Positions 38,733 through 48,312 of a DNA stretch of 64,000 nt are shown here, in pieces. The first letter of the stretch is position 1; each line of letters opens with the position of its first letter. The stretch spans positions 1-64,000 of the forward strand of contig UQIE01000010.1 of NCBI GenBank assembly GCA_900541065.1. The letters run 5' to 3'. The translations under genes and the position numbers were made by a program. This DNA is from an uncultured Collinsella sp. (GTDB taxonomy: Bacteria > Actinomycetota > Coriobacteriia > Coriobacteriales > Coriobacteriaceae). A model generated the notes under the pieces. It worked only from the letters and a program-made list of their open reading frames with translations. It ran no database searches and was not told where the DNA came from.

Positions 38733-39653
38733 ATGTATGAACAGCATGTTGCACCGCAGACCCATAACAAACGGACTGGCCTGTCTATCCGCGACGTCAA
38801 GCGTCATGCAGACGCCAGAATCGCCGCCTTCGGAGTAAGCATTCTTGTGGCAGGACTGCTTTTGCTACCCTGCGCAGCACTGGCGACAGAAATGCCCGAA
38901 ACCGATGTCGCAGCACCCATTACCTGCAACGAAGCCAACGCAGAAGGCAGCCTCACAGCTACCACCGTTGTCGACCATAACTATGACCTGGAGCTCCCTC
39001 CTGCCTTCATGTTGGTCCAGAATGAGGCGTTTGTATACGATTTCCCCGACAAACCCGAGGACTTCATCTACGGGCTTAACGACACCGTCCATCTCTTCAA
39101 GATCGACACCGATACCGAAGGCCTTATAAAAACCGAGAACCCCAAAGAGGCCAGCGTCTCTATTGCCCTGACCATGATCGACAATCACGTTAGAGCAACC
39201 GCTGTCTTTACAGGCGGCTACGCCGACGACCAAATCCCTTACAGACTGAACCTCACCAGCTCAACCCGCCTCGGCACACACGTTGACCGCGACTTCGACA
39301 GCGGGCAGGGGATTACGCACGAGACGCGGCACGATTACTACATCCGCTACGTCTTCGACAGCGACGTGCACTTGATTGCAACCGATACGAGCGGTTCCAA
39401 ACCCGATCCAAGTGTTAAACCGAGCCCAGAGGTCAAACCCGAACCGGAAACCAAGCCCGAGCCCACACCGCAGCCCAAGGCAGAAAAGCCCGCGGCAAAT
39501 CCCGTTTCCACTAAGGCAGTAGCGGCGGTTAAACCAGCCAGGACCACCCTACCCGCTACGGGCGACAACGGCGCGATAGCAGTCGCCCTGAGTGTTGCCG
39601 GTGGCGTAGTTGCATCAGTTAGCATTTCCGCAACAAGGCGTCGCAACCGCTAG
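38733..39653 (+). CDS. LPATGD sortase-anchored surface protein
   Basis: 306 residues with GGAG 6 bases before the ATG. A long basic lead (about 30 residues) precedes the signal helix FGVSILVAGLLLLPCAALA. The mature part is a single beta-rich domain (about 55-220) I do not recognise. A Pro/Lys/Glu spacer (KPSPEVKPEPETKPEPTP) follows, then LPATGD (273-278), a hydrophobic helix and RRRNR. It is anchored by a sortase not in this window; its motif differs from the LAGTGD of the giant surface protein, so a different sortase class may act. Confidence 0.8.
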   Translation: MYEQHVAPQTHNKRTGLSIRDVKRHADARIAAFGVSILVAGLLLLPCAALATEMPETDVAAPITCNEANAEGSLTATTVVDHNYDLELPPAFMLVQNEAFVYDFPDKPEDFIYGLNDTVHLFKIDTDTEGLIKTENPKEASVSIALTMIDNHVRATAVFTGGYADDQIPYRLNLTSSTRLGTHVDRDFDSGQGITHETRHDYYIRYVFDSDVHLIATDTSGSKPDPSVKPSPEVKPEPETKPEPTPQPKAEKPAANPVSTKAVAAVKPARTTLPATGDNGAIAVALSVAGGVVASVSISATRRRNR

Positions 39654-39894
39654 CTAAAACAAATACGCCATTCACACAGGCAAACAACCAAGCTCCAACG
39701 AAAACGGTCCAGTCATCCGACTGTGCCGCACTCCAGTAGTTCGCAGAGGATATCAAGGAGGTGACCCAGGCTTCCCTTGTCGCCCTCGAGCTGTGCGACA
39801 GGCAGATCAGGTTTGGGAAGTAGAACGGCCCTTGCGCGAGGCGTGAATCGGCAAGTCTGACGTTTATTCCCGGGGCCAAGCAGGGCCGGAGGTT
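39654..39894. other. Gap with a possible gene tail
   Basis: Between in-frame stops, 39740-39823 (+) encodes FAEDIKEVTQASLVALELC and a short end; it has good codon use but no start, so it may be a remnant. Nothing else is visible. Confidence 0.3.
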
Positions 39895-40116
39895 TTATTG
39901 GCGGCTCTTACGGGCGGCGCGAGTTTTGGCGAGGACGTAGGCATCGGGGTCGTCTTTGAACCAGGGGCAACGGCGCACGCCGGAGACCATATGGCGGTGG
40001 GGGCAGCCGCCCATGCACATGGGCAGAATGTGGTGCACGGATGATTGGGCGTCCACAGGCCGAGTGAAGCCATAACAACACTTCGCGCATCGAGCAGTTT
40101 GAGCCGGCGTGCGCAT
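39895..40116 (-). CDS. Small Cys/His-rich protein
   Basis: 73 residues. The spacing RCAKCCYGFTRP, HHILPMCMGGCPHRHM and RRCPWF gives at least six Cys and four His, consistent with zinc binding. G/C is favoured at third positions in the second half, which supports coding. There is no clear ribosome site before ATG 40116, so translation may be leaderless. Function unknown; it lies alone. Confidence 0.6.
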   Translation of the reverse strand: MRTPAQTARCAKCCYGFTRPVDAQSSVHHILPMCMGGCPHRHMVSGVRRCPWFKDDPDAYVLAKTRAARKSRQ

Positions 40117-40268
40117 GTCGGCGCCATACCGGGAAGGGAGGGCCTTCTTGTGGGGCGGACGACCCCATTGCAGTCTCCTTCCGCTCTATAACTACGGAAT
40201 CAACGGCAGCCGCAGGAGAATCGCTATCGTACTCGTAGCGGTTCTCCGCCCCCTAAGCAGCGTGTCCG

Positions 40269-40595
40269 CTACGAAACGACCGTCTTGTAATAGGCGCCGA
40301 AGTCTGCGAGCGAGTCCATGATGGGCATCATCTGGCGGCCGAGCTCGGTAAGGCCATACTCAACGCGGGGAGGATTCTCGCCATAGTCATGGCGAAAGAC
40401 CAGCCCATCATCCTCCATCTGCCGCAGGCTGTCGGTAAGCACCTTCTGAGAGATCCCCTCAAGGTTGCGGCGCAACTCGTTGAAACGCCAAGGGCGTACG
40501 CGCAAGTTACGGATAATGAGCAGCTTCCACTTTCCGCCAATGAGCGCTACCGCCGTTGCGACCGGACACTCCGGAAGCTCCTCTTTCGCCATCAT
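40269..40595 (-). CDS. HxlR-family transcriptional regulator
   Basis: A 108-residue winged-helix protein; ATG 40595 with AAGGAGG 11 bases upstream gives the usual family length and start (MMAKEELPECPVATAVALIGGKWKLLIIRNL). The recognition region is RRNLEGISQKVLTDSLRQMEDDGLV, with RVEYGLTELG as the wing. HxlR proteins sense electrophiles or oxidants through Cys; one Cys (ECPV) is present. It diverges from a cupin gene, its likely target. Confidence 0.88.
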   Translation of the reverse strand: MMAKEELPECPVATAVALIGGKWKLLIIRNLRVRPWRFNELRRNLEGISQKVLTDSLRQMEDDGLVFRHDYGENPPRVEYGLTELGRQMMPIMDSLADFGAYYKTVVS

Positions 40596-40746
40596 GGGAG
40601 ACCCAACCTCCTTGACCATACCGGTTTCACAAAAAAGTACACAGTTACAAATATGTGCGTACTCGTATTTGCATGCGCCTTCGCGTTGAATATAGCTCAC
40701 GCAGGAGATGCCTACAAGGTAAATTAACCCCAAGAGAGGAACCATT

Positions 40747-41100
40747 ATGGCTAATTATGCAAAGACCCACATCGGTAATGAGAGCCGTGTCGAGCTGCAC
40801 GAAGTGCTCGGGCTTACCGGGGCAGAGGTGAGTGTCAACAATCTTCCCGCCGGCGCTGGCGTTCCGTTCGTCCATGCACACAAGGAAAACGAGGAGATCT
40901 ATGGCGTGCTCGAGGGCGCGGGCTCGGTCACGATCGACGGTGAGGAAATCGAGCTTGCAGCCGGCGACTGGCTGCGCATTTCCCCCGCCGCACACCGCCA
41001 GTTCCGCGCCGCGTCCGACTCGGGCATCGCATACGTCTGCATCCAGGTCAAGCAGGGATCCCTTAATGCCTTCACGGCCGACGACGCTATCATGTTCTAA
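40747..41100 (+). CDS. Single-domain cupin protein
   Basis: 117 residues with GAGAGGA upstream. The double-stranded beta-helix motifs are GVPFVHAHKENEEIYGVLEGAG and GDWLRISPAAHRQFR, with metal ligands His (HAH), Glu and His. The substrate is not evident. It diverges from an HxlR regulator, so it is probably induced by a reactive compound that the regulator senses. Confidence 0.85.
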   Translation: MANYAKTHIGNESRVELHEVLGLTGAEVSVNNLPAGAGVPFVHAHKENEEIYGVLEGAGSVTIDGEEIELAAGDWLRISPAAHRQFRAASDSGIAYVCIQVKQGSLNAFTADDAIMF

Positions 41101-41112
41101 TTCGCAATCGAT

Positions 41113-41154
41113 GCGCAAGGGGCCAATGAAGCCCCGTCCGTTGGCCCCTTGCGC
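41113..41154 (+). terminator. Hairpin after the cupin gene
   Basis: GCGCAAGGGGCCAA (41113-41126) pairs perfectly with TTGGCCCCTTGCGC (41141-41154). Confidence 0.75.
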
Positions 41155-41346
41155 AAATCTGCTGACGCAAAACTACCCCACATCCCGGCCGGCTTCACGC
41201 AAAAGAGGCGGAGGCACGCTTTGTCGGTTCCGGAAATAAAAGCCAAGACAGTTACAATATAATCACTTCGGACTCAGGACGTTGAGCTTTCGTTTTGTCC
41301 CAAATCCTTGCCAGCTCTGTGGCGGATACCGAAAGCTGCAGATCGA

Positions 41347-41823
41347 TTATCTGCGGATTGTATTAATCCATGCCTGAATATCTTTCTCAGAAGTACGGAG
41401 CATGGATTCATCAAACTGCACATCGAGACCCGGCTTCACGATTGCGCCCTTGCAGGCTTCCTCAAAGTCCTTCAGCGCGTGTCCCAGCCAGCCGCCATTG
41501 GTGGCAAACGGATACACGATCTTCCCGGTCAGGTCAGCCCGCTCCAGGAAACTGCGCATGGCGGGCGCAAAGGTGTACCACCAGACAGGAGAACCCAGGA
41601 TGATGGTGTCGTAATCTCTCCAGCCAATGTGCAGCGGCTTCAGTTCCGGGCAATAACCCTCGGCAATCTCACGCTGCCCCTGATTGACGACTTCATCATA
41701 ATCGCCATCGTAGGGAACAACCGTATCCATACGAGCAATATCCCCGCCGATTTCCCTCTGGATCATCTCGGCGATGCGCTTCGTGTTGCCTCCGTAGGAG
41801 TAGTACAGAATCAAGGTTTTCAT
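41347..41823 (-). CDS. Flavodoxin
   Basis: 158 residues; ATG 41823 (MKTLILYYS) has AGGAG about 10 bases upstream. The FMN loop is YSYGGNTKRIAEMI, the aromatic loop LGSPVWWYTFAPAMRSFL, and ATNGGWLGHAL follows. It would carry electrons to reductases. It is the last gene of the MerR-controlled cassette; an orphan TATAAT at 41258 on the other strand lies beyond its end. Confidence 0.88.
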   Translation of the reverse strand: MKTLILYYSYGGNTKRIAEMIQREIGGDIARMDTVVPYDGDYDEVVNQGQREIAEGYCPELKPLHIGWRDYDTIILGSPVWWYTFAPAMRSFLERADLTGKIVYPFATNGGWLGHALKDFEEACKGAIVKPGLDVQFDESMLRTSEKDIQAWINTIRR

Positions 41824-41837
41824 TTCACGCTTTCTCC

Positions 41838-42707
41838 TCATGCAAGAGGCTTTCCGCTGAACACGGGAAATGCGCTGAATTCACCATAGTTGGCGATGCG
41901 CTCCATGTTCTTGAGAGTTTCCATGTCTTCCTCGGAGATTGCGAAATCCACGCCCGCGTTGCTTTCCATGTGGGCGGGATCTGCCGTCTTGGGAAGCGCG
42001 ACGGCTCCAAGCTGAAGGACGTAGCGGATGCAGAGCTGGGCGGCAGATACGCCGTACTTCTCTGCCATCTTAACAATCGCCGGATTCTTCAGCGCCTCGC
42101 CGTGGGCGATGGGAGAGTATGCCTCCACCTGAATGCCCTGCGCCTTGCAGAAGTCCACCAATGCCGAATCGGTGTTGGTGATGTGCAGGAGGATCTGATT
42201 GACCATGGGCATCACGCGGCAAGAACCCAGGAGGTTCTCAAGGTCATCTTGCAGGAAGTTGGACACGCCGATTACCTTGACCTTGCCCGCCGCCCGCGCG
42301 TCCTCCAGCGCACGCCAGACCTCCTTGTTCTCCTCGAAATAGCGCTTCTCCACACGGAACTCGCCCCACGGCTGGGGAGAGTGGATGATCATCTGGTCGA
42401 GGTAGCCGAGCCCCATCCTCTCCAGCGTCTCATCGATGGACTTCGCCGCATCCTCGTAGGTCTTCAGCTCTGCCGCGATCTTGCTGGCGACGAAAAGCTC
42501 TTCCCGGCGAACGCCGCAGGTGTGCACGCCCTCGCCGACGCCGCGTTCGTTTCCGTAGGCCTGCGCGGTGTCGATCAGGCGATAGCCCAGCTTTACCGCC
42601 TCGCGAACGGCTTCCGCCGCCTCGGCATCGTCGATGAATCAGGTGCCCAGTCCCAGCTTGGGAACCTGAACTCCGTTTGCCAACGGGTAGGCTTCATTCA
42701 AGATCAT
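41838..42707 (-). pseudogene. Aldo/keto reductase with opal codon at position 23
   Basis: Reading from ATG 42707 (GAGGAG upstream, 4 bases after the previous gene): MILNEAYPLANGVQVPKLGLGT, then TGA (42639-42641) where the family has Trp (LGLGTW), then FIDDAEAAEAV and LGYRLIDTAQAYGNE with the catalytic Asp and Tyr, KVIGVSN, NQILLHI and the NADP-binding tail. The rest of the frame is intact. A restart within would lose the catalytic Asp/Tyr strand, so the protein is probably inactive. Confidence 0.85.
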
Positions 42708-42711
42708 CGTT

Positions 42712-43038
42712 CTACTCCTCGCCCCAGATATCCTTTGCCATGCGGAAAACCGCCCACGCCTTGGGCCAGCCGCAGTAGAAGGCTGCATGGGTCACGACCT
42801 CCGCGATTTCTTCTTTTGTAATACCGTTCTTCTTTGCCGTCGTCAGGTGATAGCGGAAGCTCTCATCGGTAAGCCCCTGAGCCATCAGCGCGACGACGGT
42901 CACGAGGGAGCGGTCGCGGAGGCTGAGCTGCCCCTCTCGGCTCCAGACCTCTCCGAAGAGCACGTCATCGTTCAGTTCCGCGAATTTCGGGGCGAATTCG
43001 CCCAGGGCATCTCTGCCTGCCGTCTGCTTGACTGCCAT
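42712..43038 (-). CDS. Carboxymuconolactone decarboxylase-family protein
   Basis: 108 residues; ATG 43038 has GGAGG 8 bases upstream. The body LRDRSLVTVVALMAQGLTDESFRYHLTTAKKNGITKEEIAEVVTHAAFYCGWPKAW is diagnostic, with the conserved His and Cys of AhpD-like folds. Members of this subgroup often accompany reductases and MerR regulators and may protect against aldehydes or peroxides. It is the intact middle gene of a partly decayed cassette. Confidence 0.88.
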   Translation of the reverse strand: MAVKQTAGRDALGEFAPKFAELNDDVLFGEVWSREGQLSLRDRSLVTVVALMAQGLTDESFRYHLTTAKKNGITKEEIAEVVTHAAFYCGWPKAWAVFRMAKDIWGEE

Positions 43039-43051
43039 GTTTCGTTCCTCC

Positions 43052-43483
43052 CTACAGCCTTGCGTACTCTTCATGGGATACCGGCTCGCACTACTCGTTC
43101 TCGCAATTCACGCCGGGAACCTCCACGGCGATATGGCTGAACCAGCTGTCCTTCTTCGCTCCGTGCCAATGCTTGACGTTGGCGGGGATCATCACGACGC
43201 AGCCCTCGTGCAGGCTGACGGCGGCCTTGCCTTCCTCCTGGTACCAGCCCTCACCAGCCGTGCAGATCAGGAGCTGACCGCCTCCTTTGTCCGCATGGTG
43301 GATATGCCAGTTGTTGCGGCATCCCGGCTCGAAGGTCACGTTGGCGGCGAACAGGCCGCCTTCCGGATCGGTCAGCGGATTCAGGAACGACTCGCCGGTG
43401 AAGTACTGGGCATAGGCGGTGTTCGCCGTTCCCGTGCCGAATGCGTTGACCTACTCGAACTGCTCTTTTCGTTCATACCTCAT
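43052..43483 (-). pseudogene. Cupin gene with two amber codons
   Basis: ATG 43483 (GGAGG 8 bases upstream) reads MRYERKEQFE then TAG (43451-43453). The frame then runs VNAFGTGTANTAYAQYF, GGLFAANVTFEPG, NNWHIHHADKGGGQLLI and HWHGAKKDSWFSHIAVE to a second TAG (43091-43093) at a position expected to be Trp (NE-stop-CEPVS). The natural stop is at 43052, 13 bases before the next gene. Metal-ligand His residues are intact; the gene is dead by nonsense only. Confidence 0.85.
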
Positions 43484-43505
43484 AATTGAAACCTCCTGCT
43501 AAAGA

Positions 43506-44228
43506 TTATCGATTCACGCCATAGCGCAGCCAGACCGCCCCGCCGTCCATGGCCTTCGCCTCTTTCGGCGTGAAGCCAAGGGCCTTGCTCTCCGAAATGC
43601 CTTCTGCGGCTCGGAAAACCGGAGGCGTATCCGGGCCCCCGTCTGCCGCCGCCGCCAACACGATGCTAATCTCATCGCACATCCCCGCTTGCAGGAACGA
43701 CCAGTTCAGCACGCCGCCACCGCCCAGCATCAGGGTCTCGATGTTGAATTCTTCTTTCAGCTTGGAAAGGGCCAGACCGTGATCCAGCTCCGTTTCTCCC
43801 GCGATGATGTACGAGATTCCCAGCTTTCTCAAAAATGCCCTGTAGGCGTTGCCGACCCGCTCTGTCAGCACCTCGACGACATGGGCGGTGGTGTCCACAT
43901 AGCGCAGGGTGCTGCTTTTCCACCCCAGCTTGCCGCGGGGGTCCACGGAGACATAGAACATTCCGAAGTCCGGCTGCGCGATGAAATCACCTGCCGGAAC
44001 GACCGGCGCATCTTCGTCCAGGTCCGGCTTCCTGTAGAAGGTGAAGTTGTCGTCCGTTGTCACTCTGCCGGACAGCCAGCCCTGGTGATGGTAAAAGGGC
44101 TCTTTCCCAAAGGCGATGTCGTAGAACGCATCGCCCGCCGCTCTGCCCTGCGGCGTTCCCATGTAACCGCCCATGATCTTTCCGTCCAAAGCGCACATCA
44201 TGTGGCAGAAAACATACGGCCTGTTCAC
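43506..44228 (-). CDS. RibD C-terminal / dihydrofolate reductase-like protein
   Basis: 240 residues from GTG 44228 with AGGAGGGG 8 bases upstream. It opens NRPYVFCHMMCALDGKIMG and shows ISYIIAGETELD, LGGGGVLNWSFLQAGMCDEISIVLAAA, the NADPH-binding pattern of the RibD/DHFR reductase fold. It is probably an NADPH reductase of small carbonyl or pteridine-like compounds; the substrate is unknown. It is the first gene of the cassette behind a MerR-type promoter. Confidence 0.82.
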   Translation of the reverse strand: MNRPYVFCHMMCALDGKIMGGYMGTPQGRAAGDAFYDIAFGKEPFYHHQGWLSGRVTTDDNFTFYRKPDLDEDAPVVPAGDFIAQPDFGMFYVSVDPRGKLGWKSSTLRYVDTTAHVVEVLTERVGNAYRAFLRKLGISYIIAGETELDHGLALSKLKEEFNIETLMLGGGGVLNWSFLQAGMCDEISIVLAAAADGGPDTPPVFRAAEGISESKALGFTPKEAKAMDGGAVWLRYGVNR

Positions 44229-44267
44229 GTTCGATTCCCCTCCTTATGATTGACAAACATTCTGTTT

Positions 44268-44281
44268 GGAAGCATGCTTCC
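44268..44281. promoter_or_regulatory. 14-bp perfect palindrome in the cassette leader
   Basis: GGAAGCATGCTTCC lies between the MerR-type promoter and the first gene. It could be a second operator; no known factor is assigned. Confidence 0.4.
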
Positions 44282-44297
44282 TTTAAACTTCATGTGC

Positions 44298-44328
44298 ATC
44301 CTAGAACTTAAAGTTAACTTTAAGTCAA
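44298..44328 (-). promoter_or_regulatory. MerR-type promoter and operator
   Basis: Read leftward: -35 TTGACT (44323-44328), a 19-base spacer, -10 TAGGAT (44298-44303). The spacer region holds the perfect palindrome ACTTAAAGTTAACTTTAAGT (44306-44325). An over-long 19-base spacer with a palindrome is the hallmark of MerR activation, and the half-sites match those of the Bacillus AdhR regulator. Confidence 0.85.
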
Positions 44329-44361
44329 GGGGATTCTGGAATAATTCGGAGGGGTTTTCAG

Positions 44362-44829
44362 ATGGTCTATACGGTGGGGGAAATGGCGAAACTGCTGGGG
44401 GTTGCGGCGTCCACCTTACGCTACTACGACAAGGAGGGGCTGCTGCCCTTCGTGGAGCGCTCCTCCGGTGGCATTCGCATGTTCCGAGAATCGGATATCG
44501 AATGGCTGCAGGTGATCGGCTGCATGAAGAAAGCCGGGATGTCCATCAAGGACATCCGGCAGTACATTGAGATGGCGCTGCAAGGAGACGACACCATCGA
44601 TTTGCGCCTTGCCATGTTCCGGCGCCAACAAGAAGTTCTGAAACAGCAGATGGCGGAATTGCAGCACACCATGGAGATGGTGGATTATAAGTGCTGGTAT
44701 TACGAAACGGCGAAGGAAGCGGGTACGGTCGATGCCCCGCAGAAGATGGAGCTTGCCGAAGTCCCGGAACGCTTTCGGAAGATTCGGCAGGAGCTGCGCA
44801 CTGCGCCGGGGACTGCGGCAACGATATAA
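44362..44829 (+). CDS. MerR-family regulator (AdhR-like)
   Basis: 155 residues with GGAGGGG upstream of the ATG. The N-terminal winged helix reads YTVGEMAKLLGVAASTLRYYDKEGLLPFVERSSGG, followed by the coiled-coil dimer helix (LRLAMFRRQQEVLKQQMAELQHTMEMVDYKCWYYETAKEAG). The YKCWYYE segment with its Cys is typical of aldehyde-responsive members. It diverges from the reductase cassette and shares the palindromic operator, so it most likely activates the cassette on electrophile stress. Confidence 0.9.
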   Translation: MVYTVGEMAKLLGVAASTLRYYDKEGLLPFVERSSGGIRMFRESDIEWLQVIGCMKKAGMSIKDIRQYIEMALQGDDTIDLRLAMFRRQQEVLKQQMAELQHTMEMVDYKCWYYETAKEAGTVDAPQKMELAEVPERFRKIRQELRTAPGTAATI

Positions 44830-45265
44830 CAAGACTGCTTAGGCAACGGCAGTCAACCGCTTGATAATCACGGTAACTTTACCGTTCAAAAAAGTACTAC
44901 CAACAAACGACCACCCCGGCTATCCGCTGTTCGCGGAAGAGCAGGGGAGCTCTTGTCGCCGGGATGGAACCTTTTCAACTCGCAGAATAGCAGAATCGCC
45001 TCGCAAGCCAGAATCAGCACGGGACGGCAGCGGGCAGAACCGCCACCGCTAAATTACCCTCACGCTGTCACTGGCAGCCCTGATTAAATATGCTAGGTAT
45101 CTCGGGATAATGCTATCGGTCGCATACGCGCAAGAGTGTCCGCTGATTGCAGCCGGTTGTTCCCCTTCCTACGCCAATGGTGTGCAGACATCTTCGATAT
45201 TCTTGCTCGTTCTGGCGAAAATCGCGTCTCCAGGGTTTGCCTTTTTCGATTTAGCGTATTGCTCT

Positions 45266-45367
45266 TCAGATCATCGTGGTGTGCTCGTAGCCGCGCTCCA
45301 CGAGGAGCCGCTCGGCAACGTCGAGAATCTTCTCGACCGTCTCCTCCAGGTACTTATTGCGTGCCAC
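45266..45367 (-). pseudogene. N-terminal stub of a TetR-family regulator
   Basis: GTG 45367 has a GGAGG ribosome site 5 bases upstream. The frame gives 33 residues (ARNKYLEETVEKILDVAERL, then VERGYEHTTMI), the first helices of a TetR DNA-binding domain, then TGA. The helix-turn-helix and the ligand domain are missing. A palindrome TTATCGCGATAA (45385-45396) lies in its promoter region. Confidence 0.75.
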
Positions 45368-45384
45368 GAGCACCTCCGTCCTTG

Positions 45385-45396
45385 TTATCGCGATAA
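45385..45396. promoter_or_regulatory. 12-bp palindrome, probable former TetR operator
   Basis: TTATCGCGATAA is perfect and sits 18 bases before the start of the TetR stub, in the divergent region facing the ABC operon. Confidence 0.45.
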
Positions 45397-45562
45397 ACAT
45401 ACCATGAGTGGCGTACGGGTCGAGAAGGGCTGGCGCCAAAAGAGCCCAACGGCCGTTACAGCTTCGTTAGAAACGCGCCCCACCATGGATGTTGAACCCG
45501 AAAGGTAAGGCGCGCGGGCACGGCGACTCGGCCCGCGCGCCCGGAAGAGAAAGGATAAGCCC

Positions 45563-46287
<725 letters not shown>

Positions 46288-46291
<4 letters not shown>

Positions 46292-47058
46292 CGGGCGAGA
46301 AAGGCGGCCTGCTCGCGGGCCTGCGCGCCGAGGCCCTGAAGTCGCGCCACGCGGCACCGGTTCGCCTGGCCGTGCTCATGGCGCTGCCGATGCCACTGCT
46401 CGGCGCGATGCCCTACCGGGGCGTGCAGATCTTCAGCGCGTGGAACTACTGGTACGCGCTCTTCCTGCCCGTGTCTCTCTCGCTCGTGGTGGCGTGCGTC
46501 GCGCGGGCGGACGCGCGCACGCGGATGCGGGGGCTTCTGGGCCTGGGCTTCCCGCTTAGGCGCGCCTGGTGGGCCAAGGCGCTCTGGTGCCTCGCGCTCT
46601 GCGCGCTCTCGAACCTCGTGGTCTTCGGCATCTACCTCGTGGGATCGGCGTTCTCCTCGCAGGGCCTCACGGTCGCGGGCACGCTCACGATGCTCCTCTG
46701 CGCGCTCGTCAACACGGTGACCGCGGCGTGGATGATCCCCGCAGGGCTCTTCCTCACGGCGCGGCTTGGCATGCTCGCGGGCATCTTCTGCCCGCTCGCC
46801 GCGCAGCTCGTGGGTGGTTTCGCCTGGTCGCTGGTGCCACTGCCGCAGCTCTTTCCGCCGTCGGCGAGCATGGTCATCCCTACGAGCTTCATCCCCGTGC
46901 TGCCGAGCGGCGAGCCACTCGCGGCGGACATGGCGCTCGGCGGGGCGCTCACGGCGGACGGCATGCTCACACTGGCGGGCCTTGCGGTCTGCGCGCTCGC
47001 GTTCGCCGCGCTCACGGCGGCGGGCGCGGCCTGGTTCGCGCGCTCCGAGGAGAGGTGA
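46288..47058 (+). CDS. lanE: Lantibiotic-immunity ABC permease (LanE/MutE type)
   Basis: 256 residues with six hydrophobic helices. It starts GLLAGLRAEALKSRHAAPVRLAVLMALPM and contains SAWNYWYALFLPVSLSLVVACVARAD, the pattern of EpiE/MutE permeases. It is coupled on both sides: 4 bases overlap with the ATPase gene and 1 base with the next permease. Confidence 0.82.
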
Positions 47059-47873
47059 TGGCCATGACACGACTCTCCGACCCGACGCCGCGCATGACTC
47101 TCCCGCGGGCCCTGCTCTCCGAGGCCCTGCGCCTGGCGCGCTCCCCGCTCACGGCGGTGCACCTCGTCTGCGGCCTGGCAGCCGGTCTTGCCTGCGGCGA
47201 GTACTTCTCCGTTACCCGATGGGACCCGGCGCTGGGCGCGGACGCCTACGTCCAGTTCCTCGGCGCCCTCATGCCGCTCATGTCCGCCATCGTCTGTGGG
47301 CTCGCCGTGGACGAAGAGCGTGCTGCCGGGCGCCTCGCCAACCTCACGGCGGTCCCCTCGCGCGGGCGCGCCGTCGCGGCGAAGCTGCTCGCCCTTGCGG
47401 CGCTCGGCGCGGGCGCGCTGGCCGTGGCGCTCGGCGTGTTCGGGGCCGTGCTCGCCGTCGCCGGGCGCCTGCCGCTCGGGCCCGCTCCGCTTGCGGCCGC
47501 CTGGGCGGGCATCGTGCTGGGCAGCCTGCCCCTCTACGCGCTGGGGCTCGGCGTGTCCCTGCGCCTCGGCCGCAACGCCGTCATCGGCGCCGGCGCGGCG
47601 GGGATGCTCCTCGCGTTCTTCTCAGTGGGCGGACTTGCGCACGGCCTCATGACCGGCGAGCTCACCGGTGCCCTGGCGACGCCCCTGAGCTGGGTGCCGC
47701 TCGCCTGGCCCGTGCGCCTGGGGTCGCTCGGAGTGGAGGTCTTCATCGACGCCGCACGCGCGGCGGCCCCTCTCCTCACGACTGCGATCGCTGGCCTCGT
47801 GCTCACCCTGGCAACCGCCGCCGTCCTTATCGCCTGGTTCTGCCGCTTCGAGGACGGGAGGGCAGATGCGTAG
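47058..47873 (+). CDS. lanG: Lantibiotic-immunity ABC permease (LanG/MutG type)
   Basis: 271 residues with six helices, opening LPRALLSEALRLARSPLTAVHLVCGLAAGL and containing VQFLGALMPLMSAIVCGLAVDEERAAGRL as in MutG-type permeases. It makes the heterodimeric membrane part with the preceding gene. The start ATG overlaps the TGA of lanE by one base. Conserved acidic residues are in VDEER. Confidence 0.82.
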   Translation: MAMTRLSDPTPRMTLPRALLSEALRLARSPLTAVHLVCGLAAGLACGEYFSVTRWDPALGADAYVQFLGALMPLMSAIVCGLAVDEERAAGRLANLTAVPSRGRAVAAKLLALAALGAGALAVALGVFGAVLAVAGRLPLGPAPLAAAWAGIVLGSLPLYALGLGVSLRLGRNAVIGAGAAGMLLAFFSVGGLAHGLMTGELTGALATPLSWVPLAWPVRLGSLGVEVFIDAARAAAPLLTTAIAGLVLTLATAAVLIAWFCRFEDGRADA

Positions 47874-48267
47874 GAAGCCGCTCGCCGCCGTGCTCGCCCT
47901 CCTCTCCGCAGCGCTCGTCCTGGGCGGGAATGCCCTGCTCGACGCCGGCTGGGGGTCGGCGCTGCACTCGATCGCCGAACGCGTGCTGCCCAACCCTGAG
48001 ATCACCATGTGGGCGTCGGCGCCCGAGCCCGGCAGTCACGCGAGCTCCTACGCCGACGCCACCGGGGCGGGGGCGAACTACGTCTACCTGGTGGACGCGG
48101 CGGACGACAGGGGCAATGTCCGAGAGCTCCAGCTCATCTTCTTCGGACGGGAGTCGGACGGCGAGGGCTGGCTCGAGATCGAGGCGCGCGGCGGCTCGGG
48201 CGTGCGCTACCGCGCGTGCGATGCGGCCGAGGCGCCCGCGGCTGCGCGCGAGGCTCTGGACCGCTGA
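47866..48267 (+). CDS. YxeA-like (DUF1093) small exported protein
   Basis: 133 residues: one N-terminal helix (PLAAVLALLSAALVLGGNALL) and an outer beta domain with ATGAGANYVYLVDAADDRGNVRELQLIF and AEAPAAAREAL, resembling YxeA-type proteins found near peptide-resistance ABC genes. It overlaps lanG by 8 bases. It may bind the peptide antibiotic or help the transporter. Confidence 0.65.
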   Translation: MRRKPLAAVLALLSAALVLGGNALLDAGWGSALHSIAERVLPNPEITMWASAPEPGSHASSYADATGAGANYVYLVDAADDRGNVRELQLIFFGRESDGEGWLEIEARGGSGVRYRACDAAEAPAAAREALDR

Positions 48268-48312
48268 GCGCGGCGCTAGTACAATTCCGACGGGAGTTTC
48301 AGGAGGTCGAAC

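Larger units (their letters stand above)
44830..45562. other. 733-bp gap: island border with a TetR stub
   Basis: Apart from the TetR remnant (45266-45367) and the palindrome beside it, I see no gene. Base composition rises sharply in G+C toward 45500, which marks the edge of the next operon. Confidence 0.5.

Noticed and set aside
41258..41263. Orphan TATAAT on the + strand after the flavodoxin gene
   Set aside because: No -35 box at proper distance and no gene follows on that strand, so it is not listed as a promoter.
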